Origin: Woeseiaceae bacterium | GTDB lineage: Bacteria > Pseudomonadota > Gammaproteobacteria > Steroidobacterales > Woeseiaceae | NCBI GenBank assembly: GCA_030066075.1 | Contig: JASJCH010000002.1 | Span: 1 to 40,022, forward strand | DNA length: 40,022 nt | Direction: 5' to 3' | Shown here: in pieces, positions 1-8,472 of the stretch | How positions within the stretch are numbered: position 1 is the stretch's first letter | Layout: the number at the start of each line of letters is the position of its first letter | The notes under the pieces: model-generated | Told to the model about the DNA's origin: nothing | The model's database searches: none | Seen by the model: the letters and a program-made list of their open reading frames with translations, nothing else | Translations under genes and position numbers: made by a program

Positions 1-229
1 CTGCCTCCGGGCGCGCGCGAGTATGCCTCAACGCGCGCGGGCGCGCCACCGGCTCCCATTCTCGGGACGAAAAAATCGCCGCGGCATCCGATACCCTGCA
101 ACATCGCCGCCATTTACCCGATGGCAGACAACCACGTGGGTGTGATGAGTAATGACTGCACGCTGCAGATGATCCCGGCCATCCTGGCCGATGGCGAGGC
201 GGCGGCGACCGTCCCGGGCTGTTGAAGGT
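1..229. other. Window edge, no recognised gene
   Basis: No protein family is recognisable here. On the plus strand the frame beginning at base 1 stays open to a TGA at 223-225, so the 3' end of a gene that starts left of the window is possible. The roughly 74 translated residues resemble nothing I know, and GC-rich DNA often keeps frames open by chance. The minus-strand frame through 28-390 crosses the tRNA and is not credible as a gene. Bases 226-229 lead directly into the 3' end of the tRNA. Confidence 0.3.
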
Positions 230-306
230 TGGTCGGGGCAGACGGATTCGAACCGCCGACCCTCTGCTCCCAAAGCAGATGCGCTACCAGACTGCGCCAT
301 GCCCCG
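230..306 (-). tRNA. tRNA-Pro (anticodon UGG)
   Basis: On the minus strand the sequence folds as a complete 77-base cloverleaf with an encoded CCA end (TGG at 230-232 on the plus strand). The acceptor stem pairs CGGGGCA (300-306) with TGCCCCG (234-240), followed by discriminator A. The anticodon stem TCTGC/GCAGA encloses loop TTTGGGA, placing UGG at positions 34-36, which reads proline codons, mainly CCA/CCG. The T-loop GGTTCGAATCC is present. It is transcribed away from the cyclophilin gene that starts 100 bases further on. Confidence 0.96.
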
Positions 307-407
307 ATACCCGCTATCTTGCCACGCCCTGCACCATCTTGGGTCAGGTCGCGCGGGCACGATCATACGGGCGCGACCCGGAAGCGTCAATTTGGTATTT
401 TGCCCCT

Positions 408-995
408 ATGAAGACTACCTTGATCGCCCTGCTACTGGGGCTCCTGAGCACGGTCGCGCTCGCCGCGGACCCGGTGCCGGCGCATGCCTACGTCAAGCTC
501 GAAACGAGCGAGGGCGACATCGTCCTCGAACTCAAAGGCCGCCAGGCGCCGCTGACCGTGGGCCACTTCCTCGAATTGGTGGACGGCGGTTTCTATGACG
601 GGCTGATCTTCCACCGCGTGATCCCCGGATTCATGGCCCAGGGCGGCGGCTTCACGCCCGGTCTCAAGCGCAAGGAAGACGACACAACCATTCCCAACGA
701 ATCGGGTAACGGCTTGAGCAACCTGCGCGGCACGATCGCGATGGCGCGCACCGGTGACCCGCATTCGGCCAATTCGCAGTTTTTCATTAACGTGGCCGAC
801 AACCGGCGCCTTGATCCCAACAAGGACCAGTTGAGGGGCAGCTGGGGCTACACGGTCTTCGGCCAGGTGATCGAGGGCATGGAGGTCGTGGACAAGATCG
901 TCAGCGTGCAGACGGGTCCACAGGGCAATTTCCAGAAAGACGTGCCCGTGATACCCATCATTATCAAGAAAGCCTCGCGCTACACGTTTGAGTAA
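408..995 (+). CDS. Exported cyclophilin-type peptidyl-prolyl isomerase
   Basis: This protein of 195 residues catalyses cis-trans isomerisation of X-Pro bonds and helps exported proteins fold. The first 20 or so residues (MKTTLIALLLGLLSTVALAA) are a classic Sec signal peptide, so it should act in the periplasm, like PpiA and unlike cytosolic PpiB. Cyclophilin core motifs follow: FHRVIPGFMAQGG (the catalytic Arg region), then MARTGDPHSANSQFFIN and the YTVFGQVIEGMEVVDKI block. The frame is open upstream to about 222, but that part runs antisense to the tRNA, so ATG 408, which begins the signal peptide, is chosen. No Shine-Dalgarno is visible; a TATTTT lies exactly 6 bases before the ATG, so the mRNA may be leaderless. 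lpxH follows after 6 bases, a common ppi-lpxH arrangement. Confidence 0.93.
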   Translation: MKTTLIALLLGLLSTVALAADPVPAHAYVKLETSEGDIVLELKGRQAPLTVGHFLELVDGGFYDGLIFHRVIPGFMAQGGGFTPGLKRKEDDTTIPNESGNGLSNLRGTIAMARTGDPHSANSQFFINVADNRRLDPNKDQLRGSWGYTVFGQVIEGMEVVDKIVSVQTGPQGNFQKDVPVIPIIIKKASRYTFE

Positions 996-1001
996 GAATC
1001 G

Positions 1002-1724
1002 ATGACGACACTGTTTATCTCCGATCTGCACCTCGAAGCCGATCGCCCGGACATCGGCAAACAGTTCCTGCAATTCCTGGAGACTGAGGCCAGCGAGGCG
1101 GACGACCTGTATATCCTGGGCGACTTGTTCGAGGCGTGGGTCGGCGACGACGACCCCAACACGCACTATTTCACGATCAAGCGAGCGCTGCGCAAGCTCA
1201 CCGACGGCGGCATCCCGGTGTACTTCATGCACGGCAATCGCGATTTCATGATCGGCAAGGGCTTCGCCAACGAGACGGGCGTCAAGATTCTGGAAGACCC
1301 CTACAAAGTCACGATGTACGGACAGAAAACGCTGCTTAGCCACGGCGACATCCTGTGTATCGACGACGTTAAATACCAGCGCGTCCGCAAGATGGTGCGC
1401 GACCCGGACTGGCAGGCAGAGATGCGCGCCAAACCGCTCAAGGACAGGCTGCGTTATGCACAGGAGGCGCGGCGCCAGAGCCTCGAGCAGACGATCAACA
1501 TGAGCCTGGAGATCATGGACGTCAACCAGGACGAGGTGAAACGCTTCATCAAGGAGCACAACGTCGACGTGCTGCTGCATGGCCATACGCACCGGCCCGA
1601 TATTCACACGGTCGACCTGGGTAATCGCAGGGCCAAACGCATCGTTCTGGGCGACTGGTATACCCAGGGCAGCGTCGTGCGCTGGGATTCGCGCGGGCCG
1701 AAGCTGGAGTCGATGCCGCGGTAG
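1002..1724 (+). CDS. lpxH: UDP-2,3-diacylglucosamine diphosphatase LpxH
   Basis: LpxH hydrolyses UDP-2,3-diacylglucosamine to lipid X and UMP at the inner face of the cytoplasmic membrane, the fourth step of lipid A synthesis. The 240-residue length is typical. Metallophosphoesterase motifs appear in order: DLH (D8, H10), GDLFEAW (D41), HGNRDF (N79), SHGD (H114) and HGHTHRP near residue 193, supplying the ligands for two metal ions. It lies 6 bases after the cyclophilin gene and is probably co-transcribed with it. Its TAG stop (1722-1724) lies within the GTAG end of a REP repeat. The assignment also tells us the organism makes lipid A. Confidence 0.96.
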   Translation: MTTLFISDLHLEADRPDIGKQFLQFLETEASEADDLYILGDLFEAWVGDDDPNTHYFTIKRALRKLTDGGIPVYFMHGNRDFMIGKGFANETGVKILEDPYKVTMYGQKTLLSHGDILCIDDVKYQRVRKMVRDPDWQAEMRAKPLKDRLRYAQEARRQSLEQTINMSLEIMDVNQDEVKRFIKEHNVDVLLHGHTHRPDIHTVDLGNRRAKRIVLGDWYTQGSVVRWDSRGPKLESMPR

Positions 1725-1766
1725 GAGCGCCCCGTGGGCGCGATCGCGGCCATGGGCCGCTCCTAC
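1721..1766. repeat. REP doublet (REPIN-like) between lpxH and miaE
   Basis: Two REP-like units face each other. Both begin GTAGGAGCG and meet at a central GCGATCGC. The left unit reads GTAGGAGCGCCCCGTGGGCG; the right unit, on the other strand, reads GTAGGAGCGGCCCATGGCCG. Related copies lie at 32943-32970 and 36089-36111. The GTAG head is the hallmark of REP elements mobilised by RAYT (TnpA-REP) enzymes in Pseudomonas and Stenotrophomonas; no RAYT gene is in this window. The two terminal TAGs serve as stop codons of lpxH and miaE, so the repeat fills the whole junction and may also act as a bidirectional terminator. Confidence 0.85.
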
Positions 1767-2380
1767 AATGCGGGCGGGCCGGAATGAAAGCGGAACTGCG
1801 GATCCGGGTCGGCGATCAGCTGCGCCTCGATGGCCTTGAGTTCCTCCAGCCGCGCATCGATCTCGGCATCGTCGAGGCCGGTCTCGGACCGCGCGAACGC
1901 GATGTAGTGCTCGAAGTGGCGCGCCTCTGACGCCAGCAGACCGTTGTAAAATTTGCCCAGCCGCTCCGGCAACCGCGGCGCAACCCGGGCGAAGCGCTCG
2001 CAGGAGCGAGCTTCTATCAGCGCGCCGATCAATAACAGGTCGAGGAGCTTCCAGGGCTCCTCGTCACGTACCGTGTCCCTGAGTCCGCCCGCATAGCGTG
2101 ACGCAGTCAGGCGCTCGAACGGGATGTCCATGTCCTCCATGATGGATCGAACCTGCTCGAAATGCCTGAGCTCTTCGCGAGCCAGCCGCGACATGCGCTG
2201 GGCCAGCTGCGTCCTGTCCGGGTATCGATAAAGGAAACCCAGCGCCGTGGACGCCGCCTTGAGCTCGCAGTTAGCGTGGTCCAGCAGCATTTCCGGCAGG
2301 CGGCCGGAGGCTTCGTCGAGCCAAGCCTGCGGGGTCTCGTTATGCAGAAACCCGGCGATCGGTTCAGGAACTAAAGCCAT
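1763..2380 (-). CDS. miaE: tRNA-(ms2io6A) hydroxylase MiaE
   Basis: MiaE is a ferritin-like diiron monooxygenase that hydroxylates the isopentenyl group of ms2i6A37 in tRNAs reading codons that begin with U. The 205-residue chain carries two carboxylate/His sets: DHANCELKAAS (E39) with EELRHFE (E70, H73), then LIGALIEARS (E123) with SEARHFEHY (E152, H155), matching the EX~30EXXH pattern of the family. Its start overlaps the last 10 bases of the upstream kinase gene, so the two are translationally coupled. Its TAG stop lies within the REP doublet. MiaE needs the MiaA and MiaB products, which are not in the window. Confidence 0.93.
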   Translation of the reverse strand: MALVPEPIAGFLHNETPQAWLDEASGRLPEMLLDHANCELKAASTALGFLYRYPDRTQLAQRMSRLAREELRHFEQVRSIMEDMDIPFERLTASRYAGGLRDTVRDEEPWKLLDLLLIGALIEARSCERFARVAPRLPERLGKFYNGLLASEARHFEHYIAFARSETGLDDAEIDARLEELKAIEAQLIADPDPQFRFHSGPPAL

Positions 2381-3576
2381 TCCACGATCTCCCCGGCAGA
2401 TTGCAGCCGGTCGTCAGGCCGCTTGGCCAGCATCATGTTCAACAGGGCCTGGTACTTGGCAAACCGTGGCCGCAGCAGCGGTATCGGCGCCTGCGCATGT
2501 TTGTAGATGATGCCCATCGCGGTATCCGCACGGTACGGTTTCTCGCCCGTCAGCATCTCGTAAAAAATCACGCCCAGGCTATAAATGTCGCTGCGGTGGT
2601 CGACGCCATTACCGTGGCCCTGCTCGGGGCTCATGTAATACGGCGTGCCGAAGATCTCGCCCTCGTCCGTCAGCTCCATGCGCAGCCGCATGCGCTTGGC
2701 CAGGCCGAAGTCGATGAGCGCGATCGAGTCATCGCTGCGCAGCATGATGTTACCGGGCTTGAGATCGCGGTGCAGGATGCCGATTCGGTGAATCTCGTCC
2801 AGCGCGCTTGCCATCTGTTTCAGGTAGCGGACCGCATCCGGCTCGTTGATGCCGGCCGAGATACGCCGCTTCAGGTCGCCGGCGTCGATGTACTCCATGG
2901 CGATGTGTGCGTGCTCGTCACTGACCCCGAGATCGTAGATATGCACGATATTGGGATGGTTGATCTCGGCGATCATCTCGTATTCCTGCAGGAAGCGGTC
3001 GAAGGCACCGATGTTGTCGGCGACGTCGGGCAACTGCTGCAGCACCTTGAGCACTACCTTGACGCCGGTCGACTCGCGCTCGGCCAGGTAAATCGACGAG
3101 TGCGAGGTCGCGCCGAGTTTCTCGAGAAAGTTATACCCCCGGATCAGCGGGTGGATGCCGATGCGCTCGTCGCCGACGAATAACGACCCCGTGGAGGCAA
3201 CGCGCCGGCGTGACACGAGTATGTCACTGAGCTGCACGGTCAACGCATCGTGTCGAACTTCGAGGCGCGGAAAGAACGCAGAAGCGCCGGACTTCAGCGC
3301 CGCCCGCTCGTCGGTCTTGGGACCGAAGTAGACCACAGCCGGGAACGTCGGCTTTCGGGTGAATTGCTTGAGCACCGTAATTGCGTCCCGGTCACCGTGT
3401 TCGCTGCCCAGCAGGATAATGTCGTTGCCCGCACCCGAGAACTCGTCCGGCAGGTAGCCCGCCTCGGTCGGATCATAGGCCGCGATGATGGCGTCGGGCC
3501 AGTGCGTGGTGACGTGGTGCATCAGCAAGCTGCGGAAATCCGCTTGCCCGTCGATGATCATCATCTTGATACTCAT
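2371..3576 (-). CDS. Pseudo-receiver / Ser-Thr protein kinase fusion
   Basis: This 401-residue protein joins an N-terminal response-regulator-like domain (about 1-125) to a Hanks-type Ser/Thr kinase (about 148-401). The receiver fold is visible (MIIDGQADF, then DIILLGSEHGD), but Gly57 sits where the phosphoacceptor Asp belongs, and the usual Thr and Lys of the switch are also absent, so it is probably not phosphorylated by a histidine kinase. The kinase keeps Lys177, HRDLKPGN (269-276), DFG (289-291) and the GTPYYMSPEQ activation end, so catalysis is plausible; the glycine loop (LGATSHSS, 154-161) is poor in glycine. No membrane segment is seen. It lies 27 bases after purF and overlaps miaE. 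Substrates are unknown. Confidence 0.88.
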   Translation of the reverse strand: MSIKMMIIDGQADFRSLLMHHVTTHWPDAIIAAYDPTEAGYLPDEFSGAGNDIILLGSEHGDRDAITVLKQFTRKPTFPAVVYFGPKTDERAALKSGASAFFPRLEVRHDALTVQLSDILVSRRRVASTGSLFVGDERIGIHPLIRGYNFLEKLGATSHSSIYLAERESTGVKVVLKVLQQLPDVADNIGAFDRFLQEYEMIAEINHPNIVHIYDLGVSDEHAHIAMEYIDAGDLKRRISAGINEPDAVRYLKQMASALDEIHRIGILHRDLKPGNIMLRSDDSIALIDFGLAKRMRLRMELTDEGEIFGTPYYMSPEQGHGNGVDHRSDIYSLGVIFYEMLTGEKPYRADTAMGIIYKHAQAPIPLLRPRFAKYQALLNMMLAKRPDDRLQSAGEIVEWL

Positions 3577-3603
3577 CGGGGATCGCCCCGCAGTGGCGAA
3601 CGG

Positions 3604-5145
3604 CTACATGCCGACGGCGGTATCGGTGCTCTCGGCGTCGGGCGCATCCAGTGCCGCACGTCCCTTGCGCTTGGCCTCGCGCTGTTGCTTGGCGGAGTCA
3701 TTGCGGCGCCGCTCCACTTCGTCGAGATACTCTTCCGTAACATCACCGGTGACATATTCGCCGGAGAAACACGAAGTATCAAACTCCGTGATGTGGGAGT
3801 TGTCGTGTCGCACGGAGCGGATCAGGCCGTGCAGGTCCTGGTAGATCAGCCGGTCCGCACCGATCAACTCCTGGATTTCCTCGACAGAGCGTCCGTTGGC
3901 GATCAGCTCGGACGCGGCCGGCATGTCGATGCCGTAGACGTTCGGGTAGCGAACCGGTGGCGCCGCCGAGGCGAAATAGACCTTTTTGGCCCCCGCCTCG
4001 CGCGCCAGCTTGATGATCTGCCGCGACGTCGTCCCGCGGACGATCGAATCGTCGACAAGCAGCACGTTCTTGCCGCGGAACTCGAGGTCGATGGCATTGA
4101 GCTTGTGGCGCACCGACTTCGCGCGCTCTGCCTGCCCGGGCATGATGAACGTGCGACCGATATAGCGATTCTTGATGAATCCCTCGCGGTACTTGGTGCC
4201 CAGATGATGTGCGACCTGCACGGCCGACGTGCGGCTCGTATCGGGTATCGGGATCACCACGTCGATGTCATGATCGGGGAAATCGCGCACGATCTTGCCG
4301 GCGAGTTGTTCGCCCATGCGCAGGCGCGTCTTGTAGACCGACAGGTTATCGAGGATTGAATCCGGCCTGGCGAAGTACACGAACTCGAAAATGCAGGGCG
4401 TGTGCGGCGTCTTCTGCAGGTGTTCACGCGTGTGCAGGGTGCCATCGTTCTCGATAAACACCGTCTCCCCGGGCTTGACGTCGCGCAGGCGCTGGAACTG
4501 CAGCACGTCGAGCGCCACGCTCTCCGACGCAACCATGTACTCATTGCCCTTTTCAGAGGAACGCTCGCCGAGCACGAGCGGCCGTATGCCGTTCGGGTCG
4601 CGAAACGCAACGATGCCAATGCCCACGACCAGGGCGACGACCGCGTAGCCGCCCGTGCAGCGCTCGTGCACAGCCTCGACGGCCTCCCAGACCTGGTCCG
4701 GCGTCGGATGGCCGTTGGCCCGGTTCTGCAATTCGTGCGCAAAGACGTTCAGCAGCACCTCGGAGTCCGAGCCCGTGTTCAGGTGGCGCCGGTCTTCCTT
4801 GGCCAGCATCTCGGCCAGTTCGTCGTAGTTGGTCAGGTTGCCGTTGTGGCCGAGGCAGATCCCGTAAGGCGAGTTGACGTAGAACGGCTGCGCTTCGGCC
4901 GCGCGGGAACCGCCAGCGGTCGGGTAACGGATATGGCCGATACCGACATTGCCGGACAGGCGCAGCATATGACGATGCCGGAACACGTCACGAACGAGGC
5001 CGTTGCTCTTGCGTTGCCGCAAGCCGTTCTCACCCCAGGTGACAATGCCTGCCGCGTCCTGGCCGCGGTGCTGCAAGACGGTCAGTGCGTCATAAATCGA
5101 CTGGTTGACCGGTGAATGGGAGACTATGCCGACAACTCCGCACAT
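3604..5145 (-). CDS. purF: Amidophosphoribosyltransferase PurF
   Basis: PurF makes 5-phosphoribosylamine from PRPP and glutamine, the first committed step of purine synthesis. The protein begins [10 protein letters not shown], so the nucleophilic Cys becomes residue 1 after Met removal; there is no propeptide, as in the E. coli type. The N-terminal Ntn glutaminase domain ([20 protein letters not shown]) is followed by the phosphoribosyltransferase domain with PRPP-binding motif [14 protein letters not shown]. The length of 513 is close to the E. coli enzyme (505). It follows cvpA by 3 bases, the usual cvpA-purF pair, with a plausible shared promoter in front of cvpA. Confidence 0.98.
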   Translation of the reverse strand: MCGVVGIVSHSPVNQSIYDALTVLQHRGQDAAGIVTWGENGLRQRKSNGLVRDVFRHRHMLRLSGNVGIGHIRYPTAGGSRAAEAQPFYVNSPYGICLGHNGNLTNYDELAEMLAKEDRRHLNTGSDSEVLLNVFAHELQNRANGHPTPDQVWEAVEAVHERCTGGYAVVALVVGIGIVAFRDPNGIRPLVLGERSSEKGNEYMVASESVALDVLQFQRLRDVKPGETVFIENDGTLHTREHLQKTPHTPCIFEFVYFARPDSILDNLSVYKTRLRMGEQLAGKIVRDFPDHDIDVVIPIPDTSRTSAVQVAHHLGTKYREGFIKNRYIGRTFIMPGQAERAKSVRHKLNAIDLEFRGKNVLLVDDSIVRGTTSRQIIKLAREAGAKKVYFASAAPPVRYPNVYGIDMPAASELIANGRSVEEIQELIGADRLIYQDLHGLIRSVRHDNSHITEFDTSCFSGEYVTGDVTEEYLDEVERRRNDSAKQQREAKRKGRAALDAPDAESTDTAVGM

Positions 5146-5148
5146 GAC

Positions 5149-5649
5149 TCAGATCAGCTCCTCTTGGGGCACCAGGATTTCATAACCCTGCGGCGCCATC
5201 ACTTTGATCCACTCCGCAACCTGCTCCAGGTACGGCACGAGCGACGACCGCTGCCACCACTCATCGTTGCTGAAGCCGGCGAATTGCCCGGCCAGCACCA
5301 ACAGGGCCGCCAGCAGTATGCCGCGACCCGCGCCGAACACGGCGCCCGCCAGACGGTCCATGCCACTCAGCACGGACAACCGCACGAGTTTCGAGATGCC
5401 CCATCCCAGCAGCCCGCCGATTGACAGGATGATTGCGAAGACGAGGATGCGGCCAAACCAGATTTGCAGGTCCTTGGAGGCGATCCAGCTCTCTGAGACC
5501 GCGCCGACGGCCGGTCCGAAGAACATGGCCGCCCAGATGGCCACCAGCAGGGCCGCAATCGAAATGGCTTCTTTGACGAATCCCCGGACGATGCCAATGA
5601 TGACGGAAATCGTGACGGCAACGATGATGACAATGTCGATAATCGGCAT
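5149..5649 (-). CDS. cvpA: CvpA family membrane protein
   Basis: CvpA is an inner-membrane protein first known from colicin V production and later linked to envelope homeostasis; its biochemical role is unsettled. The 166-residue chain has about four hydrophobic segments, starting with IDIVIIVAVTISVIIGIVRG and continuing through ISIAALLVAIWAAMFFG, FGRILVFAIILSIGGLLG and LLAALLVLAGQFAG, with the characteristic RGFVKE motif after the first. It sits directly before purF, the near-universal arrangement in gammaproteobacteria. No clear ribosome binding site precedes ATG 5649. Confidence 0.93.
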   Translation of the reverse strand: MPIIDIVIIVAVTISVIIGIVRGFVKEAISIAALLVAIWAAMFFGPAVGAVSESWIASKDLQIWFGRILVFAIILSIGGLLGWGISKLVRLSVLSGMDRLAGAVFGAGRGILLAALLVLAGQFAGFSNDEWWQRSSLVPYLEQVAEWIKVMAPQGYEILVPQEELI

Positions 5650-5693
5650 CAGGAACAGCAGGTCGGCTCATTGACCGGAAGGAATGGAACGAG

Positions 5694-5721
5694 ATTCTAA
5701 CAGAGTCCCGACCGGCTACAA
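5694..5721 (-). promoter_or_regulatory. Candidate promoter for cvpA-purF
   Basis: On the minus strand a -35-like TTGTAG (5716-5721) and a -10-like TAGAAT (5694-5699) are separated by 16 bases. They lie in the 74-base gap between dedD and cvpA, with the -35 immediately after the dedD stop codon. The -10 matches the consensus at 5 of 6 bases, the -35 at only 3 of 6. This would allow purine genes to be expressed apart from the upstream block. Confidence 0.45.
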
Positions 5722-5723
5722 CT

Positions 5724-6326
5724 TCAGGGGTGCGGCAGGACCTTCACGTCGTGGCCCGCCTGGCGCAGCTTGGCCGCCACGGCCTCCGCTGCCGCCCGGT
5801 CTTTCTGCGGCCCGATGCGCACGCGGTGACGCTGGCCAGCCGACGTCGATACCTGGCTCAGGAACGCGGCGTGCCCCGCCTTGCGCAACTCGGCCGCCAG
5901 CCTCTCGGCGTTCTCCTGGTTGCCGAAACTGCCTAGCTGCACCGCCCACATACCGGTGGTCGACGTCTCGGCGGCGGGCTTTGGCTCCGGCTGCGGCTCC
6001 CGCTCGGCAGGCTGTTCGGCCGGGCGCGACTCGGCGGGCGCTTCCTGCGGCTCGCTGCGTGCCTGCGTCTGCACCGGCGCCGGTTGCGGCCGCGGCGTGG
6101 CGATCGGGCGCTCTTCAGGCTCGTTCGCCGGCACCGGGCTGCTGCGGTCGCGATCGAGGACGATTGTCTTGGTCTCCTGGTCCGACTGGCCGGGCAGCGA
6201 TACCCGCTCGCTGACAATCTCGCCCTCCTCGGGCGGACCGTCGAGAAACACGGGCACGACGAGTACGACGACCAGCACGAGCACGGCGGCGCCGATGATG
6301 CGTTCTTTGAGGGCTCGATCCATCAT
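5724..6326 (-). CDS. dedD: DedD-like SPOR-domain membrane protein
   Basis: A 200-residue single-pass inner-membrane protein: a short cytoplasmic start, a membrane helix at about 11-28 (IGAAVLVLVVVLVVPVFL), a long Pro/Glu/Gln-rich periplasmic linker (about 60-120) and a C-terminal SPOR domain starting at MWAVQLGSFGNQENA. SPOR domains bind denuded peptidoglycan at division sites, and DedD supports septal cell-wall synthesis in E. coli. The start ATG 6326 overlaps the folC stop by 4 bases (ATGA), which decides against an in-frame extension upstream into folC. The folC-dedD-cvpA-purF order is the classic gammaproteobacterial one. Confidence 0.92.
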   Translation of the reverse strand: MMDRALKERIIGAAVLVLVVVLVVPVFLDGPPEEGEIVSERVSLPGQSDQETKTIVLDRDRSSPVPANEPEERPIATPRPQPAPVQTQARSEPQEAPAESRPAEQPAEREPQPEPKPAAETSTTGMWAVQLGSFGNQENAERLAAELRKAGHAAFLSQVSTSAGQRHRVRIGPQKDRAAAEAVAAKLRQAGHDVKVLPHP

Positions 6327-7591
6327 TTGCGACGCGAGTATAGCTGGTCGAGAGCAGGTCCAACCAGATAAAAAGACCCGGTTACCAGCACCCTGTCGTC
6401 GGGTCCGGCAAGACCCTCCGCGCGTTGCATCGCGGCATGCAGCGACTCCGCGACTTCGCATTCGTTGCCGGTGCTTACGCCGACCCGCCGCGCCAGATCG
6501 GCTGCATCGACGGCGCGCGGGCTGTCGGCGGCGACGGCAATCCAGTGATCGACCTGCGCGTCGAGATGCGCTGCGACGGTCTCCACGTCTTTATCGTCCA
6601 GCATGCCGATGATAGCGATCGTCCTGCCATCAAAGCCCTCCAGTCCGCCGGCCAGCGCTTCAGCTGCGTCCGGATTATGGGCGACATCGACCACCCAGTT
6701 CGTGTCGAGGTCGATCGACTGGATGCGGCCATCAAGTTCCACGCGGGCCAGCGCCTCGTTGACCGCCTCTTGCGTCAGCACAGCGCCAAAACCGCCGGCC
6801 TCGAGCAGCGCCAGCACCCCGGCCGCATTCGTGACCTGGTGGTCGCCGATCAGGACGGGGCGCCGCAGGCTGTCCAGCGAGCGCGTCGCACCGCGCCAGC
6901 TCCACGTGTCGCCTGCGAGCTTCCAGTCGTAGTCCCGGCCTGCCGCCAGCAGGCGGGCGCCGATGTCGGCGGCATGGCGACCGATCGCATTCGGCATCTC
7001 CCGGGAGCCGAACACGAACGGCTTGCCGGGCCGCATGATGCCGGCCTTCTCGAAGGCAATGGACTCGATGTCCTCGCCCAGCCAGGCGCAATGGTCGAGG
7101 CCGATGTTGGTGATCAGCCCGGCCGTCGGCTCCACGGCATTGACCGCGTCGAGCCGACCACCCAGGCCGATCTCCAGCAGCAGCGTATCCGCGCCGACCT
7201 CGGCAAACACGACCAGCGCGGCGAGCGTGCCGAATTCGAAATACGTGAGCTCCTCGCCGTCACGAACCGCCTCGACACGCTCGAAGGCGGCCACGATCTG
7301 GGCGTCGCTCGCGTCGCGCCCATCGACGCAGATGCGCTCGTTGTAATTCAGGATGTGTGGCGATGTGTAGCTGCCCACCCGGGCGTCAGTCGGCCGCAGC
7401 ATAGCCTCCAGCATCGCAACGCTGGACCCTTTGCCATTGGTGCCTGCAATGTGCAGTACGGTTCTGGCGGGAGGCAGATTGAGGCGCTCGAGCACGCGCG
7501 ATACACGGCCGAGCCCCAGGTCGATTTCTCGCGACGAGACCGTTTCCAGCCTCGCCAGCCACTGAGACAAGGGCGTCGCGGCGATATCCAC
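6323..7591 (-). CDS. folC: Dihydrofolate / folylpolyglutamate synthase FolC
   Basis: FolC adds L-glutamate to dihydropteroate and extends the polyglutamate tail of folates, using ATP. The 422-residue protein has the Mur-ligase-type P-loop GTNGKGSSVAML at about residue 49, the SYTSPHILNYNERI block of the folate site, GLGGRLDAVN, ITNIGLDHCAWLG, and the C-terminal VVDVAHNPDAAEAL characteristic of this family. Start 7591 lies 5 bases after the accD stop, and the end overlaps dedD by 4 bases, so it is within a tight operon. Confidence 0.97.
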   Translation of the reverse strand: MDIAATPLSQWLARLETVSSREIDLGLGRVSRVLERLNLPPARTVLHIAGTNGKGSSVAMLEAMLRPTDARVGSYTSPHILNYNERICVDGRDASDAQIVAAFERVEAVRDGEELTYFEFGTLAALVVFAEVGADTLLLEIGLGGRLDAVNAVEPTAGLITNIGLDHCAWLGEDIESIAFEKAGIMRPGKPFVFGSREMPNAIGRHAADIGARLLAAGRDYDWKLAGDTWSWRGATRSLDSLRRPVLIGDHQVTNAAGVLALLEAGGFGAVLTQEAVNEALARVELDGRIQSIDLDTNWVVDVAHNPDAAEALAGGLEGFDGRTIAIIGMLDDKDVETVAAHLDAQVDHWIAVAADSPRAVDAADLARRVGVSTGNECEVAESLHAAMQRAEGLAGPDDRVLVTGSFYLVGPALDQLYSRRK

Positions 7592-7596
7592 GGCTT

Positions 7597-8463
7597 TTAC
7601 TGGGGAATCGGGCTCGGACGATGCTCGAACTTGGCCAGCAGGTCAGCCACCTGTTCGCGCATCTGGCGGCGATCGACGATCATGTCGATGGCGCCGTGAT
7701 CGAGCAGGAATTCACTACGCTGGAACCCCTCGGGGAGTTTCTGGCGCACCGTTTGCTCGATAACCCGCGGGCCGGCGAAGCCGATCAACGCATTGGGCTC
7801 GGCGATGTTCACATCGCCCAGCATCGCCAGGCTGGCAGACACGCCCCCGGTAGTGGGGTCGGTCAGTACCGATACGAAAGGCACGCCTTCCTGGCCGAGC
7901 CGGGCCAGCGCCGCCGACGTCTTGGCCATCTGCAGCAGGGAAAACAGGGCTTCCTGCATGCGGGCGCCGCCGCTGGCGGAAAAGCAGACCAGGGGCATCT
8001 TGTTGTCGGCGGCGTGATTCGCGGCGCGCGTGAAGCGCTCGCCGACGACGGAGCCCATCGAACCGCCCATGAAGGCGAACTCGAAGGCGCAGGCGACGAT
8101 CGGGCGCCCGTGCAGCGTGCCGGTCACCGATATGAGAGCGTCTTTTTCCCCGGTATTCCTCTGCGCCTGCACGATTCGATCCCGGTAGCGCTTGCTGTCA
8201 CGAAACTTGAGTGGGTCCTGGGGCTCGAGCTGGCCCGACAACTCCTGCTGCGAGTCCGGGTCGAGGAAAAAACCAAGGCGCTGGCGCGCGCCGATGCGCA
8301 TATGGTGGTCACACTTAGGACACACCTGCATGTTGCGCTCCAGCTCGTTGCGATACAGCTGGGCATCGCAGTTCGGACACTTGATCCATACGCCTTCAGG
8401 CACGGACCGCGTACGCTTTTCCGTGCTGATACGTGAAGGCATTAATTTTTCGAACCAGCTCAT
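7597..8463 (-). CDS. accD: Acetyl-CoA carboxylase carboxyltransferase beta subunit
   Basis: AccD, with AccA, moves the carboxyl group from biotin on AccB to acetyl-CoA, giving malonyl-CoA for fatty acid synthesis. The 288-residue protein has the bacterial N-terminal zinc ribbon (CPNC at 29-32 and CPKC at 48-51) followed by the crotonase-like carboxyltransferase domain with [12 protein letters not shown] and [21 protein letters not shown], and [11 protein letters not shown]. It lies 9 bases after truA. In many pseudomonads trpF and trpBA sit between truA and accD; they are absent from this interval. Confidence 0.98.
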   Translation of the reverse strand: MSWFEKLMPSRISTEKRTRSVPEGVWIKCPNCDAQLYRNELERNMQVCPKCDHHMRIGARQRLGFFLDPDSQQELSGQLEPQDPLKFRDSKRYRDRIVQAQRNTGEKDALISVTGTLHGRPIVACAFEFAFMGGSMGSVVGERFTRAANHAADNKMPLVCFSASGGARMQEALFSLLQMAKTSAALARLGQEGVPFVSVLTDPTTGGVSASLAMLGDVNIAEPNALIGFAGPRVIEQTVRQKLPEGFQRSEFLLDHGAIDMIVDRRQMREQVADLLAKFEHRPSPIPQ

Positions 8464-8472
8464 GGGCGCATC

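Noticed and set aside
28..390. 120-codon minus-strand frame at the window start
   Set aside because: It runs straight through the tRNA-Pro gene, so it cannot be a normal protein gene.
432..1607. 391-codon open frame on the minus strand
   Set aside because: It mirrors the cyclophilin and lpxH genes, which have clear family motifs, and its own translation is rich in His/Val/Arg without recognisable domains.
6425..7699. 424-codon open frame on the plus strand
   Set aside because: It lies antisense to folC and the end of accD; the product has no recognisable motif and its composition is that of a mirrored GC-rich gene.
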